The notes: generated by a model not told the origin, from the letters alone. 64,000 bases of DNA from Anaeramoeba flamelloides (GCA_027625915.1 JANTQA010000044.1:992001-1056000); one strand, 5' to 3'. Positions 1-11,995 are shown, counted from the stretch's first letter. Program-made: numbers and translations.

Positions 1-82
1 ATTGATCAAATTTTCATTTTTCTTTCAAAAAAAATTCCAAAAAAAAAAAAAAAAAAAAAAAAAATACGATTGAGATAAACCA

Positions 83-766
83 TTAAGGGTCGAGTCATTA
101 CAGTGAAATTGTTTATTCTGAAATGGAAAAAAACTTTTTAGTAATTTTATTGAGGACCTAACACCAATCAAAAACCAACCAACCTATGATGTATGATCGA
201 TCTCTAAAAATCAACAACTCAAAATGAGGACATTTTTAGAAAAAAGCGCCAAAGAGCGACACTCAATTTCCAATTAGAATGGTCGTGAATTACAATTCTG
301 AAAACAACTCTGTCAGTTTTGAAGTGTCGCTCTTTGGCGCTTTTTGAGATCTTGGTGACTTTTTTTTTCTTTTTTTTCTTTTTTCAAATGAGTTATTTTT
401 ATTGAAAGACTATTACCTAATCCTTACTTGGTCAAATTTAGAGGGTTTTAAAATAACCACAAATCAGACTAAATCGAATAAAATTGATTGCGAAATACAA
501 GAAATCAATTTGTTTTAAATTAAAGAAATTTAACCTCTTTTGAAAAAGAAAATGAGAAAAGATGAATTTTTTTTTTAAAATTTTGATTTTTTGAAATTGA
601 GAATTCTTTTTCTTCATTGAATTTTTTGTCAAAGAGATCCTATGGAATTTTTTTTTGTTATTTGAATTTTGTCAACCAAAAGAAGGCCTATTTCATAATA
701 CCCTTTTTGGTCTCAGGTCACCCCTTGAGTATGGTGCCTTTTCACGGTAAATGACTAGACCCTTAA
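83..766. mobile_element. TTAA-flanked MITE, family 1, copy 1
   Basis: Both ends are TTAA followed by an inverted repeat of about 18 to 20 bases: the left end reads TTAAGGGTCGAGTCATTA and the complement of the right end reads TTAAGGGTCTAGTCATTTA. Two further copies lie at 5598-6292 and 30789-31491. The TTAA at each end is the target duplication expected of piggyBac-type elements. An internal palindrome (about 240-265 against 320-345, around GCGCCAAAGAGCGACACT) is shared by the copies. No transposase reading frame is present, so the element is non-autonomous. The short open frames inside it are chance. Confidence 0.75.
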
Positions 767-974
767 AGTCCCAACTCAAAAAGGAAAATGAAAATATAAA
801 ACAGATTTAATGTATCTAGAAGTATTTTTCATGGATATTATAAACCCTTTTTGGAGAACTGAATGAAAATTCTGTTCAATTTGTTTTGAACCAAATTGTA
901 AATTCATAAAAATGATTTCAATTTCCCTTTTTTCAAATTTTTTTGATCAGATTTGAATAAAGAATTTTATAGGT

Positions 975-1732
975 TTTTGGTATTAGTATCTACCGCGGAA
1001 AAGTATAAAATTAAAGAATGTCACTATTGAAGTTAACTAATTTTATTATCATTGTTCAAATGCCTCTAAAAATTCCATTAGTAGAATAGTATTATTTATC
1101 TTATTTATGAAAAATGATCCTTGTATTAGTAAAAAACCCAATAATCTCAGTAAAAAATCTGCATTTCGAGACAAATTTTAAGGTTGAGTAATCAATGTCC
1201 AGACTTCAAAGTTTGAAAAATATCTTTCTTAAACTTGTCTCCAAATGTAGATTTGTTGTTAAAAAATTCAATTTTTTTGAAAAATAAAATAATTAACCAA
1301 TAGATTTTTTTGACAAATTATTTTATAAATATTGAAAAGTATATTGATACGGCAATTATCTGATTTATTGGTCGAAAACAAAAGGAATTAATCTTGTGGT
1401 TTGCATTTTAATAATTATTGGGTCAATATTTAAATCAAAAAATTAAAAAAATGGTTACTTTGTGAGGTTCTGAATATTAATTTTTAAATACCAGAATACT
1501 GTTATTTTGAGTTTCAATTTTAAGATTTGGAAAAAGTCTAAAGAAAAAAAAACTTTTTCAAAATGACAATTTTTTAATTGTAATCATCATTTAAAAAATC
1601 AGATAATTTATTGTTCAATAATATTTATTATAGATTTTTTAGTGTCAGTCGGACCAAGAACATATATATGATTTACTTTCAATTCTAACATACTTTAATT
1701 TTATTCTTCCCAGGGTGATGATAATACCTTAT
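975..1732. mobile_element. TTAA-type MITE, family 2, copy 1 (decayed ends)
   Basis: This segment is similar over its whole length to 9702-10456. Shared blocks include GTATTAGTAAAAAACCCA and CTGCATTTCG. Its ends (GGTATTAGTATCTACC and the complement of GGTGATGATAATACC) form a terminal inverted repeat, but the outer TTAA is worn. An internal inverted repeat around CATTTCGAGACAAATTTTAA is kept. It is non-coding and older-looking than the copy at 9702. Confidence 0.65.
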
Positions 1733-2242
1733 TTGCAAAACAAAAAAAAAAAACTTGGTAAATAAGTTGATTTAGGAACATTTCATTGATAGACATTACT
1801 GTTAATTTCAAAATAAAAAGATCAAAATTTTCATTCAACTTTAATAAAAAAAAAAACAACTCTCAATAATTAGAATAAATCATCAAACTACCCAATTCTA
1901 AAACGGAAATTAATAATTTAAGCTTCTTTTAAGAATATTAAAATTTTGAAAAGTTACATGATTTAAATATCTGTTTTTGGAAAGATGAATTAAAATTTTG
2001 TTCCATTTATTTTGAAACAAATAGTAGTTTTGAAACTAGATTTTTTAGATTTAACAAAAGGAAATTGAACTCAAATTTTTTTTGTTTTAATAGCAGAGTA
2101 AATTTTCTATTAATTTTATCAGAGTAATAATTTTAGAAATGTTTTTTTTTTTATTCTTATTATTGAAGAAGTAGTTTCAGAAATGCTATTCCATAATATT
2201 TAACCTGTTTTTCTTGAATTTTTTAGAATAATAAAAATTAAA
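1733..2242. other. AT-rich spacer
   Basis: Low-complexity A/T sequence with short poly-A and poly-T runs. No gene, repeat copy or RNA was recognised. Confidence 0.6.
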
Positions 2243-3318
2243 TTATGAGATTATCAAAAGAGATAAGTGTACCAAAGACAAAATATTAACTTCTTTTAAA
2301 AGCATGATGGGCAAAATATTTTTTTTATAAAAATAGTGTTTTTTCATTTTGTAAATAGGTTGTAATTCTGAAAAAAAAGTTTACTGTTATCGAATGGAGC
2401 ATTATAGATCTCAAAAAATTGACAACCCAAAAACAAAACTCAAATAGGTTAATCAAAAAGCACTCTTATATTTAAATTATTCTTATTTGTAACTCCAAAT
2501 TACGAAAAAACAAAAGAGAAAAATTTACCTTGGTTAATATTTTTTGATCCATTCTTATTTGGGTTAATATAGGAAATGTCAAGAACATTCCCCTCTAAAT
2601 TGGATCCCTGAAGAACTATTTTTGCCTCTTTTGAATTTCTTATATCAAAATAAGAAATAATTACATTATCGCTTTCGAACCTGATTGACTGTACATCACC
2701 AAATTGTTCAAAGACACTCAATAATTTTTTTTCTGAAATTTGCTGATTTAGGTTGCCAATGTGCAGTGATCTTGATGCAATGGAGGAATTCTTGTCTCTT
2801 TTAAGGCTTTTTGAATTCTTTCTTGAATTTGGTTTATTCTTATTCGTATTCTTGCTATTGATATTGTTATTGTTATTGCTGTTTTTGTTTTGATTGTTTT
2901 GGAGATTTATTTTCACATTTCCAATTTTGCTTGTTTTAGTTGGAGAATTAAAATAATGTTCATTAAAGCTATTGAATTGTTCACTATTTTGATTGTCAAC
3001 ATACATTGAAGTCTCGTTGTGTTTTGAATTCTTTTTTGTTTGGCTTGGTTGTGATCTTGATCTTGACTTTAATGTGGGAAATTGTTGATTTTTATTTGGG
3101 TTGCGCTCCCAAATTAATTTTAAATCCTCGATTTCTGATTCCTGATAGAAATTTGTTGAAAAACAACACTCCAAGCCAAACAGCTTGTGGTGAAATCCAA
3201 AGGAATTTTGAAAGTGTTCTGTTGGTTGTGTTTTTTTCTGAAAGTTCAATTTTACACTTTGTTTGAGTGGAGTTAATGTTGATTGACTGAAAAAGGATAC
3301 ACTGGAGAATGTTGGTTT
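2243..3318 (-). CDS. Mei2-like RNA-binding protein (single RRM), model partly uncertain
   Basis: An RNA-recognition motif is visible at 2554-2772: RNP2 is LHIGNL, followed by LLSVFEQFGDVQSIRF and then VIISYFDIRNSKEAK. The YFDIR block in place of a usual RNP1 is typical of the Mei2-like RRM family, which acts in RNA-driven developmental and meiotic control. The N-terminal part is low complexity (Asn, Ser, Lys). The open exon runs from an acceptor near 3319 (ATATAG) to a donor at 2528 (AAG/GTAAAT). A strong polypyrimidine acceptor at 2368 is in the right phase and would add 41 residues, ending at TAA 2243. There is no in-frame ATG before the internal Met, so a first exon upstream is missing from this model. 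The third, C-terminal RRM that marks canonical Mei2 proteins is not seen. The RRM call is firm; both gene ends are tentative. Confidence 0.65.
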
Positions 3319-5597
3319 CTATATTTTTTTTGAAAAGGTATTGAGAAAGGATGCAGTTTGTTGTAAAGTGAATTTGATTGAAAATTTATCCAAATAAATT
3401 TTTTGTTTTTTTTTTTTTTTTTTTTTGAAAAAAGAGCAAAGACTGAAAAAACAAACCATTTCTTTTTTCAAAAACAAAACAACTGTTGGACTTGCTGTTA
3501 AAGATTAAAAAACCAAAAAAAAGAAAAAATTAAAAAAAGAAGAAAAGTTGATCAAAAAATAAATTAAATTTTTGGGTTTTTGGGTTGATTAATCTGTTTA
3601 GAAACGATTCCTTTTTATATTTAGGTTAATTTTTTTATTTTTACCTTCTGGGAATAAGTTGTGCTTTAACGAAAAAAAGGTAAGGTTTCAATAATTTGAA
3701 ATTGAAATATCCAAGGGAAATGATTCGCTACTTAAAGGTGCAACCGTATGGTTTCTTCTTTGATTTTTTCTGTTTAAAAAATAAATTTTTAGTATTGTTC
3801 ATAAAAATAATAGTTTATGAATAAACAAGTTAAGACCAATCACTTTATATTTTTTTTTAAAATTTTTCTCATTTTTTTTTAAAAGATCAGCAACCTTTAA
3901 CATTCTTTTTTTTCTATTTTTAAATGATCAAGAAAAATTAAACAAACAATAAAAAAAAACGTTATTATTTCTGAGTTCATAATTGCTATCTCTAAATCAT
4001 AAGGTAAAACACCAAGGTTCTTGGATTAGTGTCAGAAATAGATTACTAGTTGGTGAGATCTCTTGAAAAATCAAATATTGTTTTTTTGTTTGGGTGGTTA
4101 GGCTTGTAAACTTTTGGCTTAAACAATCCAAAATGATCCCAACAAAAACAAATCGGCCTTAAAATTTTGCTTGTAAGAAATTCCTTAATAAGGTTTTTAT
4201 CACCCAATTGTAAATGAAAGAACTAATAATTAAAAAATCAAATTAAAAAAACACTTTGTTTTACAAAAAAGAATCAAATCGAGAAGTTTTTGCTATTTAA
4301 CCAATAAATATCTTTAATAAATATCCCCAAACAAAGGAATGATTCTTATTATTTAAAATCATTTAAGATTAGTAATTTAAGAAGAAATGGGAAAAAATTT
4401 CACTTCATTTTCATTAACATTTTTTACCTTTAACATCTATTGATTTCACCTAATAAATTGTGATTTCTTTTCTTTGTATTTAACTGGTTCTTTTTTTATA
4501 TACACTTTAGTCTTGGTGTCTTTTAAACGAAATAAGTCGGTGAAATGAACGAAATTTTAGGAATGAAAATAGATAAAATCAATGAAAATTTTAAATCATT
4601 TCAAAAATTAAATAAGAGAAAAGGTAATGATTTTATACCAATTAAATGGCTAAACATTATACCCTTTTTAACTTTCTAAAGAACCAAAGTTCCTAATGTA
4701 GTTTTTTTACAAAATCCCAATTTTCTCTTGTTATATATTTTTTTTTATTTTTTATCTTTTATTTGATATAATTTTTTATAATTTCTCTTTTCTCTAAATA
4801 AATAAATAATCATTCCAATCTTTTCAATAAAATTTAATATCAAAACCAATTTATTAATTACAAAAGTACCCCTTTAATGAATTTTCGAAATAGTAATATA
4901 CATTTATGTTTACATTTGTAAAACTAAATGAATATGATCTATCTTATAAATAAGAAAATTAAAACAAGACTTGTGAATCTTATTACAAAATTTAATTCAG
5001 ATATTAAAAATAACAATTCCTAAAGAAAATTATCATTTTTGTTAACAATTTCCATCCATAGTTGAAAATAAATGTATACTTTAAAGAAAAATTCTGATGA
5101 ATTTTTTCCTTCTTTTTATATGCTTTAATAAATGAAAAAAATATCTTGAAATTTAAAACCTAATTATATTCCTTCTTCTCTTGTTTAACATTGATAAATT
5201 TACTTTAATAATTTTTTTCTACTAATAAATGATAAATTGAGTTAAACCAAAGATTTTACTCAATTCTTTTAAATTCTAACAAATAAAAAAAAAAACTATT
5301 GACAGCCTAGAGTAGGGATTCAATATCAGAATTTATTGTTTTATTTTTGCTTTTAGTATTTTTTATTTTTCTGTTTTTTATTATGTGTTTTTTCTGTTAT
5401 TAAATTAATTTAAAATTATAATAGTTTTTCTAATAATATCCCCCCCATCTTAATAAAAATAAATTAAAAAACCGAACAAATATTAAAAAAATAAAATTAA
5501 GTTGTGATCTTAGCTTTCTATTTCATTTTTTTTTATAACAAGATAATTAACAAAATCTCCTGTTTTGAGTTGGCAAAGTTATTTTAACAAATAAGCC
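3319..5597. other. AT-rich spacer
   Basis: No coding exon was recognised beyond the possible first exon of the RRM gene in the first few hundred bases. Homopolymer A/T runs are frequent, including a long T run near 3410-3425. Confidence 0.55.
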
Positions 5598-6292
5598 TTA
5601 AGTGTAGAGTCATTACGGTTAATTTTTTATTCTGAATTGGAAAAAAACTTTTTGGTAATTTTTTGAGGACCTAACACCAATCAAAAACCAACCAACCTAT
5701 GATGTATGATCGATCTTCAAAAATCATCAACTAAAGATGAGGACATTTTTAGAAAAAAGTGCAAAAGAGTGACACTCAATTCGCAATTAGAATGGTTAGA
5801 ATATACAATTTTGAAAACAAATATATCAGTTTTGTAATGTCGCTCTTTGGCGCTTTTTGAGATCTAGGTTATTTTTTTTTTCTTTTTTTTCATTTTTCAA
5901 ATGAGTTATTTTTATAGTAAGAATATTACATAATCCATACTTTGTCAAATTTAGAGGGTTTACAAAATAACCACAAATCGGGTTAAATCGAATTATATTG
6001 ATTGCAAACTTCAAGAAAGCAATTTGTTTTAAATTAAAGAAATTTAACCATTTGGGAATAGAAAATGAGAAAAGATGATTTTTTTTTTTCTAAATTTTGA
6101 TTTTTTGAAATTGAGAACTTTTTTTAAACTTATTTTTTTTTGTTGAATTTTTTTACAGAGAGATCCAATGAAATTTTTTTTTTGTTATTTGAATATTGTC
6201 AACCATTAGAAGTGCTATTTCACAATCCTCTTTTTGGCCTCAGGTCACCCCTGAGTATGGAGTACATTCACCGTAAATAACTAGATCCTTAA
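5598..6292. mobile_element. TTAA-flanked MITE, family 1, copy 2
   Basis: Full-length relative of 83-766. It runs from TTAAGTGTAGAGTCATTACGG to the complement TTAAGGATCTAGTTATTTACGG. The internal palindrome around AGAGTGACACT and GTCGCTCTTTGGCGC is kept. TTAA is present at both ends. It is non-coding. Confidence 0.75.
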
Positions 6293-7033
6293 ATTTGTAA
6301 AAACCTTTTTTTAAGTGATAAAGTTCCAAATTAGTAATCTGCAACCAAACTTGTGATAATTTCATTTCCTTTCTAAAAAAAAAAACAATATTGATTTCAA
6401 AATAACTTTGGTTTAAAAATGATAATCTCAGTAAAACTGATTTCTATTTAGATTCTAGAAAGAGTTAATTCTCAACTTTTGTTTCTATTTTGGGTAAAAT
6501 CTCTTATCTTTTTTGCCCTCCCCTCTTTTGAAATATGTTTTTTTTTTGTGTATAATGAAATTATAAAAGTATCAAAATTACACAAAGATTTTATAAATAG
6601 GTGGAGCATTTTTTAAAACTTTTTTCAAGTTTTATATTTTCAAAGTGAAAAATTTTTCAGAATTAAAACTTGATGATTTTGTAAAGATGTAAAAATGTGA
6701 GAAGCAAAAAAACTAAAAAATCACTTTCCTTTCAACTTCAACCTCTACCCCACCCCAAAATGTTTATTTGATTCCTTTTATTTGATTAGAAAAGTAAGAA
6801 AAAATATTTTTTTTTTGAAAAATATTTGTTACTTTTTTAAAACTTAATTATTTTTAGAAAAGTAATAATTTTATCAGTCTTAAAAAAAAAAAAACATTAC
6901 TTTTTCAGGTTGTCAATATAAAAACTTTTTGAAACTTTTCTGTTTTAATAAAACGAGGACTTGTTTTAAAAAGAGGTGTTTTTCTTCCCACATCAACCTC
7001 TTCCTCATATTTAAATGTTGATTCCTCACTTTT
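6293..7033. other. AT-rich spacer with a weak local duplication
   Basis: Two stretches, about 6700-6790 and 6960-7030, share a pattern of CTTCAACCTCTnCCnCA followed by a TTTGATTCC-like segment. This suggests an old local duplication. No gene was recognised. Confidence 0.35.
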
Positions 7034-7749
7034 TTAAAAGGGATGTAAACTATTTTCCAGTCAAAAGTTCCCAGTTGTAATGGGTGAAATACATATGTTT
7101 AAAGGGTTTGTATAGATATTAGAAGAAAAAATTTATTTTAGAAATTTTCAAAATTGAAATCTTTTTTTCTCATTTTTGCTTTTTTTTTTTTGATTTTTTC
7201 TTAAAACGTAATTCAGTTGCAAAAAATTTTTTTATTGCATGATCAATAGTCACGTGATAAAAACGTGTTATTCTAATGTTATTAAAACCATGACAATGAT
7301 TTGTGAGAAATCATATTGATTTCTATTTAAATTTTATTCAATCTTTAATCCTGATATTTGAATAATAAATAGAAAAATTTTCACTTCATTTACTTTTTCA
7401 GATAGAGACCACAAATCTCAACTTACTTCGTTTGAGAACTCGAATTCTAAAAGAAAAAGTCTGAAAAATGAAGCGAAAATTGTTTCATATTTATTATTCA
7501 AATACCAGTCGAAGATCAAAACGAACATTCTTGTTTTTCTCAATGTGTCGCCTAAGAATTTGAGTTTTTCAATTTTTAAAAAAATCTATTGATTAATTAG
7601 TTGTCTTTCAAGATGTATATCAACAATGTTTTAATGTGTATGATTCTAATTATTTCTTATTTGTTCTTCAAAGGAAAATTATATAAAATAATGTATATTT
7701 GAAAAAAATGTTTTTTCCCCTTTAACTAAAACAAAGTTTACATCGTTAA
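7034..7749. mobile_element. Inverted-repeat element, family 6, copy 1
   Basis: The ends read TTAAAAGGGATGTAAACT and the complement of GTTTACATCGTTAA, giving an imperfect terminal repeat and a possible TTAA target duplication. The internal sequence (GTAATTCAGTTG, then GTTATTCTAATGTTATT, then AACGAACATTCTTGTTTTTCTC) is shared with 53180-54112. A 146-bp MITE (7357-7502) has inserted into it. Confidence 0.55.
7357..7502. mobile_element. TA-flanked MITE, family 7, nested copy
   Basis: A 146-bp palindromic element with the terminal repeat TTTGAATAATAAATA and TA on each side. It interrupts the family 6 element at a point where the copy at 53.9 kb is continuous. A second copy is at 12912-13064. The inner repeat AAAATTTTCACTTC pairs with GAAGCGAAAATTG. 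Confidence 0.6.
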
Positions 7750-7894
7750 ATTCGAATTGAAAAATGTTTATTTTTATCTACAAGTTCAATAAGGAAGAGC
7801 CAAATCAATGAGGCAATTTCCTTTTTTTTTTTTCGGTTTATTTGTTAAAATGTGTTGTGCTTTTTGAATTTCTTGGGATTGTGATGAAAGACTA

Positions 7895-8364
7895 CAGCCG
7901 TTTCAACTCAGGTGTGAATCGGCAACTTCTCATTCAACTTTTGGAAACCGTTGAAAACCATTCCAAATAATTTTAAATAATTTCAAATAATTTTAAAAAT
8001 ATTTTAGTTGAGAAAATTTGAATTTGAAGATCAATCCAAACTCACTTCTTTTGTGCATAAACAGAATTACCAATCCTTGAATCTCATTACAAATTACTTT
8101 TCAATTCATAAATTTTGAAAAAATTGATTTCTATTTGTAGGTTTCATTTCTTTAAGTATTTCAAACAAAAGAAGACAGTTTGGATTGATCTTCAAATTCA
8201 AACATTCTCAACTAAAATATTTTTAAAATTATTTAAAATAATTTAAAATAATTTGAAATAACTTAAAATAATTTGAAATTATTTAAAATTATTTCAAATG
8301 GTTTTCAACGGTTTCCAAAAGTTGAATGAGAAGTTGCCAATTCACACCTGAGTTGAAACGGCTG
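7895..8364. mobile_element. Foldback MITE, CAG ends, TA target duplication
   Basis: A 470-bp inverted-repeat element. The left arm starts CAGCCGTTTCAACTCAGG and the complement of the right arm starts with the same bases. The arms stay highly similar for about 150 to 175 bases and differ mainly in the length of an ATTTTAAATAATTTCAAATA-like internal array. TA dinucleotides flank both ends, and CAG ends with TA target duplication are the Tc1/mariner signature. There is no coding capacity. Confidence 0.75.
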
Positions 8365-8483
8365 TATTTCAAAATTTAAACAAAATAAAAATTTTTCATT
8401 TATTAATTGGAAAATGACAGCAAAATAGAAACAGAATAAAAAAAAAAGTTATTTTTCTGATTTATCTCTATTCACTCTCCAAA

Positions 8484-8932
8484 TTACTTCTTTGAATTTA
8501 GTATTGAATTTATTTTCTCTAAGATTTTTTTGTTTTCAGAAAATTGATTTGATAATTCCTGGAAATTTTGATCTAATGTCTCTACCTGAGTTGAAAGATG
8601 GTTAATTTTGTGTTCTTCCTTTTGTACCCCTTCTGTTAAAATTTCAAACTTTTGCTTTGTAATTTGCCCCAGTCGTTTTCTTTGGTTCTCTCCTGATTTT
8701 TGGACACCCTTTACTAAATTTGTGATTAAATTATTCCATTTACTATCATTTTTAATGGTTTTTTCTTTTGGATTTTTTTCAAGAAATTGATTTTCTGTTT
8801 CGTTGTTGTTTTCAAGATTTAAATCATTATTTTCAAGATCGCCTTCCTTCTCTATGACTTCAATACAACTTTTATGAAAAAGACCAAATTCTTCGCCTTT
8901 TTGTCCTTGGTACCATCCTTCGTCGGATCTTT

Positions 8933-8968
<36 letters not shown>

Positions 8969-9469
8969 TTTTTTTTGTTGTTTTTTTGAAAAACAAATAA
9001 AAATGAAACAAGTAAGAATTCACAAGAAAAAACTACAAAGAATTAAATGTGTTTTTTTTTTTTTTTTAGTGGTTTAACACTTTAAAGAATTGGTTTTTGA
9101 TTTCACCAACCCACCATATAATAATCGGTAATCAATCAAATCTTGATCTTAATTTTTTTGTTTATTTCAAAATGAATAAAATTTTCTTGACAAACAAAGA
9201 GGAAGGAGTGGATTTTTAATTTCTTCATTTTAAAAAATATCTTGTGTGAATATAATTTTCAAGTTCTTCATAATAATTTCTCAAAAAGAAGAAAAACCAA
9301 AAAAGGTTGTTTGATCGTAAAAAAAGAAAAAAAAAAATAGAAAATAAAAAAGGAAAAAATACTCTTGATCCCAATCAACCCAAATTTTATCTCCAATTTG
9401 AAGCGACAATTCATCAGATTCATTAGCTTCGTAATTTAATATTGCAGCTACCCAACTGGAATTAGACAT
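8484..9469 (-). CDS. SH3 domain plus coiled-coil protein
   Basis: Two exons give a 183-residue protein. Exon 1 (9469-9363) starts MSNSSW and encodes the first half of an SH3 domain: AAILNYEA (the ALYDY strand), then DELSLQIGDKIWV. The donor is CAAGA/GTATTT. Exon 2 (8928-8484) restarts after AAAAG and continues SDEGWYQGQKGEEFGLFH, which holds the WY, G and F positions of the ligand groove. Phase is 2 on both sides, so the joined domain covers residues 6-62 without a gap. The remainder is acidic and polar, then a heptad-like coiled coil from about residue 110 to the end. SH3 domains bind proline-rich peptides, and the coiled coil suggests oligomerisation, perhaps as an adaptor in actin or Rho signalling. 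The specific partner is unknown. The intron (8929-9362) carries long T and A runs. Confidence 0.85.
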
Positions 9470-9701
9470 ATAAGGTGATTTTTAAAGGTTAATTTTTTAG
9501 AAAAAATGAAATTTTTTGAACTGGAAAAAATTATTTTTTATTTATAAGGGATTGATTAAGATCAGTAATTTAACAATTATTTCGAGATTAATAACCCCCT
9601 TTCAATGTTATTTTACAACCAAAATGATTTTATACTTTTCAAGGAAAATAAAATTGATGTTTTAATTTACAAATTTTTTGTACAAATTATAGTTTTTATC
9701 A

Positions 9702-10456
9702 TTAAGGGATTAGCGTCTACCAAGGAGAAGCCTAGGATCAAAGCATGTTGTTATTGGACGTAACCACATTAATACTAGATGGTTCAAATGTCTCTAAAAA
9801 ATCGATTGCAAAAGTAGTAATATTTGTTGATCCCATCAATTAAAAATGATCTATGTATTAGTAAAAAACCCAGCAAATTCAGAATAAAATCTGCATTTCG
9901 CCATAAATTTAAAGATTGAATTATCAGTATTCAGACTAAAAAGTCATAAAATATCTTTCTTAAATTTATGGCGAAATGTAGATTAGTTACTAAAAAATTC
10001 GTTTTTTTTAAAAAATTATATAATTAACAAATAAAGTTTTTTGTCAAATTATTTCTCAAATCATGGAAATATATTGATGCTAAAAGTAGACTTATCAAAA
10101 GCAAACAAAACATATCAGTCTTTGTACTTTTATGTTGATGATTATTGAGTTAATCTTTGAAAATAAAAAATTATAAAAATAGTTACTTTTGGAAGTTCTA
10201 AATATAAATTATTAACTACCAGAATACCCTATTTTGGGTTTTTATTTTTAGATTTGGTAAAGGAATTAAAAAAAAATTTTTCAAAATGAAACTTTTTTAA
10301 TTGTGATCCTTAGTAAAAAATGTAATAATTTATTGAGCAATAAGATTTATAATAGATTTTTTAGAGCTATTTGAGCCATGGTGTACTAATACCATTTACA
10401 CCCAATTACAACATACTTTGATAATAGAGAAATCTATGGTGATGTTAATCCCTTAA
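9702..10456. mobile_element. TTAA-flanked MITE, family 2, copy 2
   Basis: The ends are TTAAGGGATTAGCGTCTACC and the complement TTAAGGGATTAACATCACC, with TTAA on both sides. It is related along its length to 975-1732. An internal inverted repeat pairs CATTTCGCCATAAATTTAAAG with its complement near 9955-9985. It is non-coding. Confidence 0.75.
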
Positions 10457-11797
10457 AAGTGATGCTTTTCCAAGAAGTTCACAAGGGAAGAGGAAACTTG
10501 TCACAATATTTAATGGTTTGAATAATAGAAAATCCGATTTAACAAAACCATTGCGATGTTTAGGTTTGTTTGTATTTGAATAAAGTATTTCTAATTTCTC
10601 TAGAAGTTTCTACATGGATTCATTTCCTTTCTTTTTTAAAAACAATAGAATGTTACAAAACACACCAACAATAATATTATCAAGTTTTTTGACCCTTGTC
10701 CGTATATCAGAAAGTGATCACAGTTCATGAAAAAAATCACAAATTGACAAAAAAAACTTTGGAAATAGAGGATTCTTCTTTCTCTTGAAAACAGTAATAT
10801 TTTGTCAAAAAGTAAAATTGCCATTTTAACATAAAATTTTATCTCTGAACACTTTTGTTTGTAAATATTTCTTTAAAAGGTATTTTTAAAGGGTATAAAA
10901 AAATTCGAGTATTTTCAATTTTAGGGTATTTTCAAAGACCCAAATTTAACATATATCAAATATACATTTCAAGAATCATTTAAATTTTTTTTCTTTTGGA
11001 ATTTTAGAAAGGTTAAATTAAAAAAAAAAATGTATTTACATACATAGTTTGTTTTTTCCAAATTTTTTTTTTAACTGTAATCTCAGGTTTTAAAAGGCAT
11101 TGTTTTAAAAATTTGAAATTTATAAGTTATATTATTTATTTTGTAAGTTAATTCTTCCTAAACTTAATTCTTTCAAAAAAAAAAAAAAAAAAAAACTTTC
11201 TTTAAAAATATTAATTCTGACAAAGTTGGAATAATCACTTAATATGACAAAATAAAAAATATTTTTTTTTTCTGAAAGGGGTTTGATTGTTTTATTTTGG
11301 GAAATAATAACATAATTCAAAAAAAAAAAAAAAATTAATTTGAGAGAATTGTTTTGAATAGATTACATCATTAGATTTTATTCAATTATTTTGCAATATA
11401 TAAAAAAATACCAATTTAAAATTTTACTGGTATTCAAATATCAAATAGGAATTAATTTCCATTTCAACTTCATGTTTTTTATATAAATATGATTTTCAAA
11501 GAAATGGATAGTAATTTATGATCTCGTCTCAATTTGTTTGTGCCATTTTTAGACAATATTTTAGATTACCAAAGAGCGCCTAATCAAAGAATATTCTGGA
11601 TAGACAAAAAAGATAATGTCTTTAAAATATTATCCCATTTACCTTTCAACTACCAGTAAAATTGCCGATAAAAGCAATAATTGTATCAAAGAAATTTCTA
11701 ATATCAAATACCAATTTTATCTTCCAGAACATTAAAATAGGAATTTTTGCAGTATATAGAAATATTTTTTACAATAAATGATTTGAATTTTTTCCTA
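10457..11797. other. AT-rich spacer with a small inverted repeat
   Basis: Mostly low-complexity sequence. AATTTTACTGGTA near 11422 is matched by its complement TACCAGTAAAATT near 11650, which may mark a decayed small element. No gene was recognised. Confidence 0.4.
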
Positions 11798-11995
11798 AAG
11801 TCAGTTTCACTTTTAAGACACAAACTTTTAATTACATTTAAGAAACAAAAAAAATCTCAAATTAAGGCTTACATTTGGAATTTTTTTTTAAATAAAATAT
11901 TTTCTTAGAATTAAAATCTTATTACTTAATTTGATTTTTTTTTTTTGTAATTTAAATTTCGGTTAGAGTTTGTATCCTGAAAGTGGACCTGGCTT
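11798..11995. mobile_element. Tc1/mariner-like MITE, family 4, copy 1 (old)
   Basis: About 198 bp with terminal repeats GTCAGTTTCACTTTTAAG and a worn complement ending AAGTGGACCTGG. It is flanked by TA and matches the copies at 41934-42129 and 59925-60121, including the internal AAATCTCAAATTAAGG. It is the most diverged of the three. Confidence 0.6.

Noticed and set aside
2490-2528. A 36-base intron ending TTTGGAG at the end of the RRM exon
   Set aside because: It is much shorter than the other introns inferred here (138 to 434 bases or longer), and a better acceptor with a T tract lies at 2368.
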